Shown here: positions 19,917 through 29,342 of the stretch, in pieces | How the letters are laid out: every line of letters starts with the position of its first letter | Position numbering within the stretch: position 1 is the stretch's first letter | Source: Nitrospira sp. | GTDB lineage: Bacteria > Nitrospirota > Nitrospiria > Nitrospirales > Nitrospiraceae | Assembly (NCBI GenBank): GCA_030653545.1 | Contig: JAURZE010000022.1 | Location: 62,001 to 126,000 of the forward strand | DNA: 64,000 bases | Reading direction: 5' to 3' | Program-made: the position numbers and the translations under genes | The notes under the pieces: model-generated | Seen by the model: the letters and a program-made list of their open reading frames with translations, nothing else | What the model was told of the DNA's origin: nothing | Database searches by the model: none

Positions 19917-21217
19917 CCATGTCAACCGCATTACATCCCGCTGAGCGAGACCTGCTTCAAGAGGCCTTTCACACGTTTGATCAAGCGGCGCATACGCTGC
20001 AACAGTCTTACTCCACGTTGACGGATCGCATTGAGCAGATGGATGCCGAACTCTCGCAGAGCAATGCCGCCTTGCGGCAGCAGCTTCAGGACAATGAAGC
20101 GATGCGGACTCACCTGAGCGGAATTCTGGATTCCCTGACGACGGGCGTCTTGGTGCTGGATCTTGGCGGTCGTGTGACGCGAGTCAACGCGGCGGCCAGT
20201 GTGCTGCTCGGTCGCCACGCCGATACGCTTCGGGGGCAATCCGCCAGCGAGCTCTTGGCTGACCTCCAGCTCACCGTGAGCGAACAGCCGCAGCGGCACG
20301 AGTCTCATGTGCTGACCATTGCCCAACGTTCATTGGAGACCTCTGCGGGACAGTCGTCCGGTCAACTGATCCTCATTCACGATGTCACGAAGATGTGTCA
20401 ATTGGAGGAACGCCTGCAGCGCCAGCACCGCCTGGTCGCCATGGGTGAAATGGTCGGCCGCATCGCCCATGAGATTCGCAACCCGCTGGGCAGCATCGAG
20501 CTGTTCGCGTCCATGTTGCGGCGCGACCTGCAAGAGCAGCCTGCCAGCCTGACCTATGCTGAACAGATTTCGCAGGCGGTCCATGGCCTGGATCGTTTGC
20601 TGTCGAATTTGCTGATCTATACCCAACCCGAACGGACCGCGCGCGGGTGGCAGACCGTTGAAACGCTGGTGTTGGATGCCTTGACCTTAGCCGCCCACGC
20701 CATCACCAAGACTCCCGTGGATATTCGGCTGGATCTCGATCCCCGCATTCCGGCGATCTGGTGCAACGAAGGGCAGTTCAAGCAAGTGGTGTTGAATCTG
20801 ATCCTGAACGCCATTCAAGCCATGCCCGCCGGAGGCATTCTGACGCTCAAGCTCGTGAAGGCGGACGATCAGTCCCTTAGCACGGACGCGATCTGCATGA
20901 CGGTCACCGATAACGGCCCCGGGATCGATCCGGCCCATCGGTCCAGAATATTCGATCCGTTTTTTACGACGAAGGATGAGGGAACCGGGTTAGGTCTGGC
21001 GATTGTGCATGCGATCATCGATGCCCATCATGGGCGGATTGATGTCGAGAGCCGGCAGGGAGAAGGCACGACGTTTACGATCCTGCTGCCTCATCCGATG
21101 GAACCCACCAGGACAAATGACGAGTGGCAAGCATGGACTGGTCAAGAGGAGAGACCCTCTCCTGAACTGGAGCCTGTCGCTCATATCGAAATGATGGAGG
21201 AACGCGCCCATGAATGA
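19913..21217 (+). CDS. flrB: FlrB/FleS-like histidine kinase
   Basis: 434 aa, no membrane segment. Order: N-terminal coiled coil (10-65), PAS domain (66-160), HisKA with H186 ([19 protein letters not shown], closely matching FlrB/FleS), HATPase_c with N, G1, F and G2 boxes. In Vibrio and Pseudomonas this cytoplasmic kinase phosphorylates FlrC/FleR once the export apparatus/MS-ring is built, turning on hook and rod genes. AGGAGG lies 4 nt before ATG 19913 and 10 nt before ATG 19919, so the second Met is also possible. Overlaps flrC by 8 nt. Confidence 0.87.
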   Translation: MTMSTALHPAERDLLQEAFHTFDQAAHTLQQSYSTLTDRIEQMDAELSQSNAALRQQLQDNEAMRTHLSGILDSLTTGVLVLDLGGRVTRVNAAASVLLGRHADTLRGQSASELLADLQLTVSEQPQRHESHVLTIAQRSLETSAGQSSGQLILIHDVTKMCQLEERLQRQHRLVAMGEMVGRIAHEIRNPLGSIELFASMLRRDLQEQPASLTYAEQISQAVHGLDRLLSNLLIYTQPERTARGWQTVETLVLDALTLAAHAITKTPVDIRLDLDPRIPAIWCNEGQFKQVVLNLILNAIQAMPAGGILTLKLVKADDQSLSTDAICMTVTDNGPGIDPAHRSRIFDPFFTTKDEGTGLGLAIVHAIIDAHHGRIDVESRQGEGTTFTILLPHPMEPTRTNDEWQAWTGQEERPSPELEPVAHIEMMEERAHE

Positions 21218-22616
21218 CCGTGAGACCGCAATAGAAGGCTCTGAGAGCCATGACCGCATTCTGATCGTCGACGACGAACCCTCGATGCGTACGGCGCTCA
21301 TGGAGTCCGTGCGACGACTGGGATATGAGGTGCAAGGGGCGATCGATGGGGCCGATGCGTTGGAACGGGTCACTCGCTTCCGTCCCTGGCTGGTCATTAC
21401 CGATCTCAAGATGCCGCGCATCACCGGATTGGATCTGATCAAAGACATTAAGGCGCGCGCCCCGCAGACGGTGATTGTACTAATGACGGCCTATGGGACC
21501 GTAGAGACGGCTGTCGATGCCATGAAGTTCGGGGCGAGTGACTACATACTCAAGCCGTTCTCCATGGATTTACTTGAACGGGTCATCACCAACCTCAAAG
21601 AAGGACGGGATCTCGAATCTCCCGGGACGTCGACGGCCGTCGAAGGGCGCGCGATTCTGACCCAAGATCCGGGCATGATCCGATTGCTGAGCACCGTGGA
21701 AGGTGTGGCGGCCAGCCAAGCCACCGTCTTGATCAATGGGGAGAGCGGCACCGGAAAGGAATTGCTGGCCCGGTTCATCCATACGCGCAGCCCTCGTGCC
21801 CACCGGCCGTTCATTGCGGTGAATTGCGCCGCCCTGCCGGATGGTTTGCTGGAAAGCGAGCTCTTCGGACATGAACGAGGCGCGTTTACCGGTGCCATGA
21901 TGAAGAAGATCGGCAAGTTTGAAATGGCGCACACCGGCACGATTCTGTTGGATGAAATCAGCGAAATGAACTTAGGCTTGCAGGCAAAGCTTCTGCGGGT
22001 CTTGCAGGAACGGGAAGTCGACCGTATCGGCGGACGGGACCCCGTCGCCGTCAACATCCGGGTCATTGCGACCACGAACCGCACGTTGTATCGCGAAGTG
22101 GAACAGGGGCGCTTCCGGGAAGATTTGTATTACCGGCTCAACGTGTTCCCCATCACCGTCCCGCCGCTGAGAGAACGGCCGGCCGATATCGCCTTGCTGG
22201 CTCGTCATTTTACTGGCGCCTCCGCCGTCAGAAATGGCGTCGTTCAACCGGCCTTGTCTGAGGCCGCCGTGGCGCATCTCCAAACCCTGCCCTGGAAAGG
22301 GAACGTACGGGAACTCGAAAATGTGATGGAGCGCGCCGTCTTGCTCGCCGGACAGGGAACCATTCTCCCGATGCACCTTCCCGAGGCCCGTCAGGATCAG
22401 GTGGCATCCACCAGCCCGGCTCCAGCCGGCGCGCCTACACCGGTGAACGGATCGCTCTGGGAAATGGAGCGGGAGCTGATTTTCAAGACATTATCGCGGG
22501 TAAAGGATAATCGGACCCATGCGGCGAAAGAGCTGGGAATCAGCATCCGCACCTTGAGGAATAAACTTCGGGAATATCGTGAGACGGAACAGCCGCTGAC
22601 GATGTTGGAGCACTAA
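21210..22616 (+). CDS. flrC: FlrC/FleR-like sigma-54 response regulator
   Basis: 468 aa. Receiver with phospho-site D65 (residues 15-130); AAA+ domain with Walker A GESGTGKE, canonical GAFTGA and TILLDE; Fis-type HTH at the C-terminus (AAKELGISIRTLRNKLREYR). In the class III step of polar flagellar cascades FlrC~P activates sigma-54 promoters of basal-body and hook genes. The sigma-54 promoters before flgB, fliK, fliL and flgF are candidate targets. Translationally coupled to flrB. Confidence 0.88.
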   Translation: MNDRETAIEGSESHDRILIVDDEPSMRTALMESVRRLGYEVQGAIDGADALERVTRFRPWLVITDLKMPRITGLDLIKDIKARAPQTVIVLMTAYGTVETAVDAMKFGASDYILKPFSMDLLERVITNLKEGRDLESPGTSTAVEGRAILTQDPGMIRLLSTVEGVAASQATVLINGESGTGKELLARFIHTRSPRAHRPFIAVNCAALPDGLLESELFGHERGAFTGAMMKKIGKFEMAHTGTILLDEISEMNLGLQAKLLRVLQEREVDRIGGRDPVAVNIRVIATTNRTLYREVEQGRFREDLYYRLNVFPITVPPLRERPADIALLARHFTGASAVRNGVVQPALSEAAVAHLQTLPWKGNVRELENVMERAVLLAGQGTILPMHLPEARQDQVASTSPAPAGAPTPVNGSLWEMERELIFKTLSRVKDNRTHAAKELGISIRTLRNKLREYRETEQPLTMLEH

Positions 22617-22705
22617 CCGGTGCCAGATCTTCCCATCGGCATCTTGTGCCCCGGCAATCCTTGCCGAGGCCGGCGAAATGATCGGGCGATAGACGGTGCA
22701 TTCTT

Positions 22706-22721
22706 AGGCATCGACGTTGCT
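22706..22721 (+). promoter_or_regulatory. Sigma-54 promoter for flgB operon
   Basis: AGGCATCGACGTTGCT: GG-N10-GC spacing exact and close to consensus. The start codon of flgB is 40 nt downstream. No FleQ-type box is seen in the 90 bp upstream. Confidence 0.75.
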
Positions 22722-22761
22722 ATAGAACGTGAGATGGGTATTCACACCGGAGGAGGCGGCC

Positions 22762-23169
22762 ATGGAACTGCTCGATAAGACCATGCAGTTGCTACATCGG
22801 AGTCTCGATCTGCATAGCGCCAGGCAGCGGGTGATTGCGTCCAACCTGGCCAACGAGGAAACGCCGGGGTATCGCGCCTCCGATCTGCAGTTCGCCCAAC
22901 AACTGCAAGCGGCCCACAAGGGTCGGTTTCCGCTCACGATGGCGATGACACAAGGACACCATATCGGATTGCGCGGGCAGGGATATCAGACCGTCACGGG
23001 GAAACTGACGGAAGTGCCGGCCGGCGATCTTCCTATGGATGCGAACTCCGTCAATTTGGAATTAGAGATGGCCAAGTCCTCTGATAACGCGGGGCAATAC
23101 AATACGGCGGCCACCATAGCCGCTCAACGGTTCCGCCAACTCCTCAGCGCGATTCGCGACGCCCGCTAA
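22762..23169 (+). CDS. flgB: Flagellar basal-body rod protein FlgB
   Basis: 135 aa from the ATG at 22762, preceded by GGAGGAGG. Upstream in-frame codons lie within the promoter leader and are excluded. Begins with the rod-protein N-terminal helix (ASNLANEETPGYRASD motif) and ends with the coiled-coil tail typical of rod proteins. Forms the proximal rod with FlgC and FlgF in the periplasm. First gene of the basal-body operon. Confidence 0.95.
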   Translation: MELLDKTMQLLHRSLDLHSARQRVIASNLANEETPGYRASDLQFAQQLQAAHKGRFPLTMAMTQGHHIGLRGQGYQTVTGKLTEVPAGDLPMDANSVNLELEMAKSSDNAGQYNTAATIAAQRFRQLLSAIRDAR

Positions 23170-23189
23170 CTGAGAAAGGAGACGCGACG

Positions 23190-23639
23190 ATGGATATGTC
23201 TGATTCGATGGCGGTGTCGGTATCCGGGTTGGACGCTCAACGGCGTCGGCTCAACGTCATTGCGAGCAATCTGGCCAACGCCCAGTCCACGCGGACACCC
23301 GGCGGTGGACCCTACAAGCGCCGGGATGTGGTGTTTCACTCCGCTCCGGTGCCCAGTGCGTTCCAAAAAGCGTTTCGACAGGTCGCCATGGGCACGACGG
23401 CTCATGCCTTGGAAGGCGTGGCGGTGGCGCGCGTCGTCGAGGATCAGAAGCCGGGCCAGTTGATCTATGATCCGCATCATCCTGATGCGGATCCGAAAGG
23501 GTTTGTCCGTCTTCCCAACGTCAATGTGATGGAGGAGATGGTCAATATGATCGGCGCCTCGCGGGCCTACGAAGCGAACGTGCAAGCGATTAATGCGATG
23601 CGGACGATGAAGACGAAGGCGCTGGAGATCGGGAGGTAG
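23190..23639 (+). CDS. flgC: Flagellar basal-body rod protein FlgC
   Basis: 149 aa. N-terminal rod signature (SGLDAQRRRLNVIASNLANAQ) and C-terminal N-V-N-V-M-E-E-M-V-N-M-I-G-A-S-R-A-Y-E-A box are both clear. Proximal rod subunit exported through the flagellar T3SS. AAGGAG lies before the ATG; 20 nt after flgB. Confidence 0.96.
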   Translation: MDMSDSMAVSVSGLDAQRRRLNVIASNLANAQSTRTPGGGPYKRRDVVFHSAPVPSAFQKAFRQVAMGTTAHALEGVAVARVVEDQKPGQLIYDPHHPDADPKGFVRLPNVNVMEEMVNMIGASRAYEANVQAINAMRTMKTKALEIGR

Positions 23640-23642
23640 ACC

Positions 23643-23948
23643 ATGACACCTATTCAAGGCATCTCGCCGGTTATTCCATCAATCACGGACAGAATTACCC
23701 CGGTCGGAGCTCCGGAAGCTTCCGGACCAGGCGGATTCATGGATACGCTCAAGAACGCCATCGGCAAGGCGAATGACGTGCAGATGCAAGCCAATCAGGC
23801 CGTCGATGCCCTGGTCACCGGCCAAACACAGGATGTCCATGGCACGATGGTCGCGTTGCAGCAGGCCGACGTCTCGTTCCAACTGATGATGCAGATTCGC
23901 AACAAGCTCCTGACGGCCTATGAAGAAATTCAGCGGATGCAAGTGTGA
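23643..23948 (+). CDS. fliE: Flagellar hook-basal body protein FliE
   Basis: 101 aa. The C-terminal half matches FliE (ANDVQMQANQAVDAL, then VALQQADVSFQLMMQIRNKL). FliE joins the MS-ring to the rod. The gene starts 3 nt after the flgC stop. Confidence 0.95.
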   Translation: MTPIQGISPVIPSITDRITPVGAPEASGPGGFMDTLKNAIGKANDVQMQANQAVDALVTGQTQDVHGTMVALQQADVSFQLMMQIRNKLLTAYEEIQRMQV

Positions 23949-23985
23949 CCGAAGCCTGTTGAGGCGGATGAGGTAAACCAGCTGT

Positions 23986-25560
23986 ATGTTTTCGAAATTC
24001 TCGATCAATCAACGCATGATCATCCTGGTTGCGCTGGCGGGCTCCGTCGCCGGCCTGATTGCGCTCGCGCTGTGGACGCAACAGCCGGATATGCAGGTGC
24101 TCTTCACGAATCTCAATAGTGAAGACGCCTCGTCGATTATCGATAAATTGAAGGAAGCGAAGACCCCCTACGACACGACGGGCGGAGGGGCCACGATTCT
24201 GGTTCCCACCGCGCAAGTCCATGACCTGCGGTTGACGTTGGCGAGCCAAGGGATCCCCAAAGGCGGCGGCGTCGGCTACGAGATTTTCGATCGCACGAAC
24301 ATCGGGATGTCTGAATTCGTTCAAAAGCTGAATTACCGGCGCGCACTCCAGGGAGAGTTAGCACGCACGATTGCGCAGATGCCTGAAGTGGAACGCGCTC
24401 GCGTCCATTTGGCGATTCCGGAACGGCGGCTGTTTGCCGCGGAGCAAGAGCGACCCAGGGCCTCCGTGGTTGTCTCACTCAGAAATGCTCAAACGTTAAG
24501 CAAGGGGCAAGTGCAGGGCGTCGTGCATCTGGTGGCCAGCAGCGTGGAAGGATTGCAGGCCCGTGATATCACCGTCGTCGACGGCCACGGCCATCTCCTC
24601 TCATCAACGGCCCAGGACGAAACGGCCGGCCTGACCAATACCCAGCTCGAATATCAGCGCACGATTGAAAAGGATATCGAAGGCCGGATTCAGTCGATGC
24701 TCGAACGAATCGTCGGAGTGAATAAAGCTGAGGTCCGGGTTTCCAGCCTGATCGACTTCCGAAAAGTGGAGACGACGGAAGAACGGTACGATCCCAACGG
24801 GCAAGTCGTCCGGAGCGAACAGCGCGGCCAAGAGAAGGCCAATGGCGTCAATGGCTTGTCCGGCGGCGTGCCGGGCGTGCAATCCAACGTGCCTCCGGGA
24901 ACGGAAGCGGAGCCGACGCAGACGAGTTCCAATGCGACGCAAACGAAGAATGAAACGGTCAATTACGAAATCAGCCGTACCGTCTCCCGCATCGTCGAGC
25001 CGATCGGGGCCATCAAGAAACTTTCGGTGGCGGTCCTGGTGGATGGCACCTACGAAACGCCTAAAGCCGGGGAAGGGGAGACGGCCGACAAGCCGACCGG
25101 GGAGGTCGTCAAGAAGTATATTCCCAGAACTGAAGAAGACCTCAAGCGCATCGAAGACATCGTCAAAAAGGCGATGGGCTATTCGACCGAACGCCAGGAT
25201 CAGGTTCAGGTCGTAAATGTCCAATTCGGGTTTGGTCCTGAAGAACCGGCGACGGCGACGGTCGAGGCGGTCTCCGAGACTACTCAACCCTGGATGCCGT
25301 ATATGCGATATGGCGTCGGAGCGTTGTTATTCCTGCTCATCCTCTTCTTTGTCGTCCGGCCCCTCATTGCAATGCTGGGCGTCTCGGCGGTGGATGCGAC
25401 GGCGGCGGAAGCCGCTTCGCCGGCCTTGCCCGCTCCTGTCAGCGCCGTAGAAGCTTCGCTGGAAGCGAGTGCCAATCGCGCTCAAATCGTCGATATGGCC
25501 AGGAAGAATCCTGATGGCACTGCGGTGGTCGTAAAACAGTGGTTGAAAGGCAATGCCTAG
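23986..25560 (+). CDS. fliF: Flagellar MS-ring protein FliF
   Basis: 524 aa, normal length. TM1 at residues 14-32, YscJ/FliF ring-building motif (50-220; LASQGIPKGGGVGYEIFD), periplasmic beta collar, TM2 at about 438-460, C-terminal cytoplasmic tail that binds FliG. Forms the MS-ring, the base for rotor and export gate. Confidence 0.96.
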   Translation: MFSKFSINQRMIILVALAGSVAGLIALALWTQQPDMQVLFTNLNSEDASSIIDKLKEAKTPYDTTGGGATILVPTAQVHDLRLTLASQGIPKGGGVGYEIFDRTNIGMSEFVQKLNYRRALQGELARTIAQMPEVERARVHLAIPERRLFAAEQERPRASVVVSLRNAQTLSKGQVQGVVHLVASSVEGLQARDITVVDGHGHLLSSTAQDETAGLTNTQLEYQRTIEKDIEGRIQSMLERIVGVNKAEVRVSSLIDFRKVETTEERYDPNGQVVRSEQRGQEKANGVNGLSGGVPGVQSNVPPGTEAEPTQTSSNATQTKNETVNYEISRTVSRIVEPIGAIKKLSVAVLVDGTYETPKAGEGETADKPTGEVVKKYIPRTEEDLKRIEDIVKKAMGYSTERQDQVQVVNVQFGFGPEEPATATVEAVSETTQPWMPYMRYGVGALLFLLILFFVVRPLIAMLGVSAVDATAAEAASPALPAPVSAVEASLEASANRAQIVDMARKNPDGTAVVVKQWLKGNA

Positions 25561-25562
25561 CC

Positions 25563-26564
25563 ATGGCCGGTGAACCCAAACAGATGTCCGGCGAACAGAA
25601 GGCCGCGATTTTGCTTCGAGCCATCGGAGAAGAAGCGGCGGCCCAGGTCATGAAGCAACTCGATCCCAAAGAGATCAAGAAGCTTGGACATTACATGAAT
25701 GGGACCGCGAACATCTCAAAAGAAGATGAAGAGGTGGTGATTTCTGAATTCGAAAGTGCGAGTGCGACGGGAGAGGTGCAATTCAAGGGGAACGAATATA
25801 TCCGCAGTGTCTTAATCAAGGCGCTGGGACCAGAAAAGGCCAAAGCCATCATCGAATCGATGACGCGGAAATCCTATCCCGGCCTGGAAGCGTTGAAGTG
25901 GGTTGAAGCCAAATCGTTAGCTAGCATGATCAAAATCGAGCATCCCCAAACCATCGCCGTCATTCTGGCGCATCTGGAGAGTGAGCAAGCCAGTCAGTTG
26001 CTCGCCCAACTGCCGGAGTTCCTGCGAGGCGATGTCGCCTTGCGGCTGGCGACCATGGAAGAGGTCCAACCCGACGTCTTGGAGGAACTCAGCAACACGA
26101 TGCAGGAAGCGCTGTTGTCGAACACCGGGATGCGGGCTCAATCGCTGGGTGGGACGGAGATGATGGCCGACATCATGACCCGGCTCGACAAGAATACCGA
26201 AGGCAACATCATGGCCAAAATTGCGGAGAAGAGTCAGCCGCTGGCCGATGCCATCCGAGCCCTGATGTTCGTCTTCGACGATCTGATCAAGCTCGATGAT
26301 CGCGGCATGCAGGAATTGATGAAGGAAATCAGTAAAGAAGATCTGCCGATGGCACTTCGTGGCGCCAACCCGAATATTAAAGAGAAATTCTTCAAGAACA
26401 TGTCGAGCCGGGCGGCTGAGATGCTCAAGGACGACATGGAGTCCAAGGGGCCGGTCAAGATTACGGATGTGGAGAAATCTCAGCAGAACATCCTCAAAGT
26501 CTGCCGCAAGCTGGAAGAAGAAGGCCGCATCGTGGTCGCCGGAGCCGGCGAGGAGATGCTGTAA
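25563..26564 (+). CDS. fliG: Flagellar motor switch protein FliG
   Basis: 333 aa from the ATG at 25563. FliG N domain binds FliF; middle and C-terminal armadillo domains follow. The EHPQT motif and the charged torque helix of the C-domain (LIKLDDRGMQELMKEI) are visible. Rotor C-ring protein. 2 nt after fliF; its stop directly abuts the ATG of the receiver-FliH gene. Confidence 0.96.
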   Translation: MAGEPKQMSGEQKAAILLRAIGEEAAAQVMKQLDPKEIKKLGHYMNGTANISKEDEEVVISEFESASATGEVQFKGNEYIRSVLIKALGPEKAKAIIESMTRKSYPGLEALKWVEAKSLASMIKIEHPQTIAVILAHLESEQASQLLAQLPEFLRGDVALRLATMEEVQPDVLEELSNTMQEALLSNTGMRAQSLGGTEMMADIMTRLDKNTEGNIMAKIAEKSQPLADAIRALMFVFDDLIKLDDRGMQELMKEISKEDLPMALRGANPNIKEKFFKNMSSRAAEMLKDDMESKGPVKITDVEKSQQNILKVCRKLEEEGRIVVAGAGEEML

Positions 26565-27614
26565 ATGGCTACGAGCGTCTCACTTCCTGCGAGAGCGTCG
26601 GCGCCGTCGGCGACGGGGTCTCCGAAACTACATGGTTCCATTCTCGTCGTCGATGACGATGAGATCATACGGAATCTCTTTGTCGAGCTCTTTCGATCGG
26701 AAGGAGTGGCCATTCGTGTCGCCGGGACCGCCGGAGAAGCGCTGGCAATGGTGAAACAAGCCCCGCCGGCTCTCGTGATGGTCGATGTGACATTACCCGA
26801 TATGGATGGGATTCAGCTATTGGAGCAGATCCAGGCCTGTGACCAGCGAGTCATCAGCGTCGTGATGACCGGGTCGCCGAGCGTCGAGCTGGCCGTACGG
26901 GCGATGAAAGCCGGCGCCGCCGAATTCTTCATGAAGCCGATTCAGAATGATGTCGTGCTGATGACCGCTCGACGGTTGCTCGAACTGCATGCATTGCGCG
27001 CGGAAAACACGGTCTTGAAACACGCCGTCGTGCGAGCCGGCGGGTTGCGCGTGCAAAGTATGGTGTTGCAATCATTCGGCGAAGACGGTGTGACACGGGG
27101 CCAAGACGGACTCACTGAATTTGAACGCGGCATTGCCGAAGGCGAACGCCGCGCCTGCGCCCGAGACGAGGAGCGCCGGCGCCATGAACGGACGGTCCTC
27201 TCGAATGCCGTGAGAAAGTTCGATCAAGCCTGGTTGGCCTTGCATCAAACGGTGGAAGAAGAAGTGGTGAGCCTGGCTTTTCACATCGCGACTAAAGTCC
27301 TTCACGACCGCGCCGACCAGGTCAAAGAACAAGTGGTGGCGCAGGCCAAGACGGCGCTGGCGGCGTTGAAAGAGTCCGGCCGAGTGACGATCACGGTGCA
27401 TCCCGCCGACGCCGCAACGCTCGAAGCGCTGCGGGGCGAATTGAGCCAGGTCGGCGATCTCACGCTCTCGCTTCATATTGAGCCGGATATCACACTGTCC
27501 AGGGGGGGGTGTATCGTGCAGACGGCCAACCGCGTGGTGGACGCGTCGCTCGATACGCAACTGACTCGACTAGGCGAAGCGCTTCGCGCACGAGGATCAC
27601 ATGTCGCTCAGTGA
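26565..27614 (+). CDS. fliH: Receiver (REC) domain fused to flagellar export ATPase regulator FliH
   Basis: 349 aa; FliH is usually 210-260. Residues 24-145 are a complete response-regulator receiver: acidic pocket D30-D32, phospho-acceptor D74 (VDVTLPDMDG), T102 (MTGS), K124-P125. A leucine-rich linker (138-160) follows, then a FliH-like part (175-349): Arg/Glu-rich coiled coil (EGERRACARDEERRRHE) and the globular C-domain (VVSLAFHIATKVL, then ITVHPADAATLEAL and GGCIVQTANRVVDASLDTQL) that binds FliI. One open frame between fliG and fliI, with the end overlapping fliI by 14 nt, argues against an artefact. FliH normally restrains FliI and tethers it to FliN through its N-terminus, the very end that carries the receiver here. 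Confidence 0.88.
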   Translation: MATSVSLPARASAPSATGSPKLHGSILVVDDDEIIRNLFVELFRSEGVAIRVAGTAGEALAMVKQAPPALVMVDVTLPDMDGIQLLEQIQACDQRVISVVMTGSPSVELAVRAMKAGAAEFFMKPIQNDVVLMTARRLLELHALRAENTVLKHAVVRAGGLRVQSMVLQSFGEDGVTRGQDGLTEFERGIAEGERRACARDEERRRHERTVLSNAVRKFDQAWLALHQTVEEEVVSLAFHIATKVLHDRADQVKEQVVAQAKTALAALKESGRVTITVHPADAATLEALRGELSQVGDLTLSLHIEPDITLSRGGCIVQTANRVVDASLDTQLTRLGEALRARGSHVAQ

Positions 27615-28905
27615 TCTGCTTGATCAGGTTGAACCATTGGATATTACGGGCCGCGTGGCTCAGGCCGTCGGTCTGGTCATTGAAGGAACCGGCGCCCGCT
27701 CGACCGTTGGTGATATCTGTCACATTACGAGAGAAGACGGCAAAGGAGTGATTCCGGCGGAGGTGGTGGGCTTCCGAGGGGATCGTGTCTTGCTGATGCC
27801 GCTTGGGGAAATGCAAGGGATCGGACCTTCGAGCCGCATCGCGATGACCGGTCAAGCGGCCGGACTCGCGGTGGGACCGGCCCTGCTCGGACGGGTCTTG
27901 AATGGATTGGGGGAGCCGTTAGACGGCAAAGGCCCTCTTGTCGCACAGGCGCACTACCCACTCCGGACGAGTCCGCCGAATCCGCTCTCTCGGAACCGGA
28001 TCACGACCCCCTTGGATCTGGGCGTGCGGGCGATCAATGGTTTCCTGACCTGCGGGCGCGGACAAAAAGTCGGGATTTTCGCCGGATCGGGCGTCGGGAA
28101 GAGCGTCTTGCTCGGCATGATCAGCCGCTATACGCAAGCGGATGTCAATGTCATCGCGCTGATCGGCGAACGCGGGCGTGAGGTGAACGAGTTTCTTGAA
28201 CGCGATCTGGGAGCGGAGGCTCTGAAGCGATCGGTCGTCATTGTGGCCACATCGGACCAACCGCCGATGGTTCGGTTGCGGGCGTCCCTTGTGGCCACCT
28301 GCATTGCGGAATACTTTCGCGATCAAGGGCGGCAGGTCCTTCTGATGATGGACTCACTGACTCGGTTGGCCTACAGCCAACGAGAAGTGGGGTTGGCGAT
28401 CGGCGAACCCCCGACGACGAAAGGCTATACGCCGTCGGTATTCGCCATGCTGCCCAAGCTATTAGAACGGGTGGGGACGGGACCCGGAGTCGGCACGATT
28501 ACAGGGCTGTATACGGTCCTCGTGGACGGCGATGATCTATCCGACCCGATTGCGGATACGGTGCGCTCTATCTTGGATGGACATATCGTGCTGTCGCGCG
28601 CCCTCGCGGCGCAAAACCACTTCCCGGCCATCGACCTGCTCCAAAGCACCAGCCGCGTCATGCGCGACATTGTGACGCGTGAGCATGAGGCCGCGGCGCG
28701 CCAAACGATCGAGTTGATGGCGAGGTATCGGCAATCTGAAGATCTTATTCTTCTCGGCGCCTATAAGCAGGGGATGAATGCGGCACTGGATCGGGCCGTG
28801 CGGGGACAAGACGCCATCAACGGGTTTCTCCGTCAGGCGGTTGAACAACCGGCTGATTTCGCTTCGTCGAGACAGGACCTTCTGACCTTGGCACAACAGA
28901 CATGA
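27601..28905 (+). CDS. fliI: Flagellum-specific export ATPase FliI
   Basis: 434 aa. Walker A GSGVGKS and the F1-ATPase-like core, with the T3SS-ATPase signature (PSVFAMLPKLLERVGTG) present. It energises and orders substrate delivery to the flagellar T3SS with FliH and FliJ. Overlaps the receiver-FliH gene by 14 nt and fliJ by 4 nt, indicating translational coupling of the whole ATPase complex. Confidence 0.96.
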   Translation: MSLSDLLDQVEPLDITGRVAQAVGLVIEGTGARSTVGDICHITREDGKGVIPAEVVGFRGDRVLLMPLGEMQGIGPSSRIAMTGQAAGLAVGPALLGRVLNGLGEPLDGKGPLVAQAHYPLRTSPPNPLSRNRITTPLDLGVRAINGFLTCGRGQKVGIFAGSGVGKSVLLGMISRYTQADVNVIALIGERGREVNEFLERDLGAEALKRSVVIVATSDQPPMVRLRASLVATCIAEYFRDQGRQVLLMMDSLTRLAYSQREVGLAIGEPPTTKGYTPSVFAMLPKLLERVGTGPGVGTITGLYTVLVDGDDLSDPIADTVRSILDGHIVLSRALAAQNHFPAIDLLQSTSRVMRDIVTREHEAAARQTIELMARYRQSEDLILLGAYKQGMNAALDRAVRGQDAINGFLRQAVEQPADFASSRQDLLTLAQQT

Positions 28906-29342
28906 GCGTACAATCACTGCAGCACTATCGTGTCCAAGTCGAGGAGCAGCTCAAAATGGAGCTCGCAGAGGTGACTCAGCAACTTCTCCAGGCCGAACAA
29001 TCGCTTGCACGCTTGGCGGACGACCAGCGGCTGCAGGAAGAACGGTACCATGAGGAGACTCGCCGAGGATTGACGATTGAGCAATTGCTGCAGTGGCAAT
29101 CCCGCTTTGAAGCGCAGGCGTCCGCAACGGAGCAGGCCCGTCGAACCATGGCGCATTGGCAACTGCAATGGGACGAGGCCCGCACCAAGCTGGTGGCCGC
29201 GAGCCAGGATCGCCGCACATTGGATCGCCTGATCGCGCGGTACCGGGAGGCGGCACAAACGGAACTGCGTCGCCGCGAGCAACTGGCGACGGATGAGTCA
29301 GCCCATCATCGCTTTGCCGGCCAGGGGGATGCGTTGTCATGA
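28902..29342 (+). CDS. fliJ: Flagellar export protein FliJ
   Basis: 146 aa, almost entirely a long antiparallel coiled coil, as in FliJ. Identified mostly by position after fliI and by fold. FliJ inserts into the FliI hexamer like the gamma subunit of F1 and contacts FlhA. Overlaps motE by 4 nt. Confidence 0.85.
   Translation: MSVQSLQHYRVQVEEQLKMELAEVTQQLLQAEQSLARLADDQRLQEERYHEETRRGLTIEQLLQWQSRFEAQASATEQARRTMAHWQLQWDEARTKLVAASQDRRTLDRLIARYREAAQTELRRREQLATDESAHHRFAGQGDALS

Noticed and set aside
26565-27614. Possibility that receiver and FliH are two genes joined by a sequencing error
   Set aside because: The frame is continuous, the linker has normal coding composition, and no internal start with an SD separates the halves; still worth confirming in relatives.
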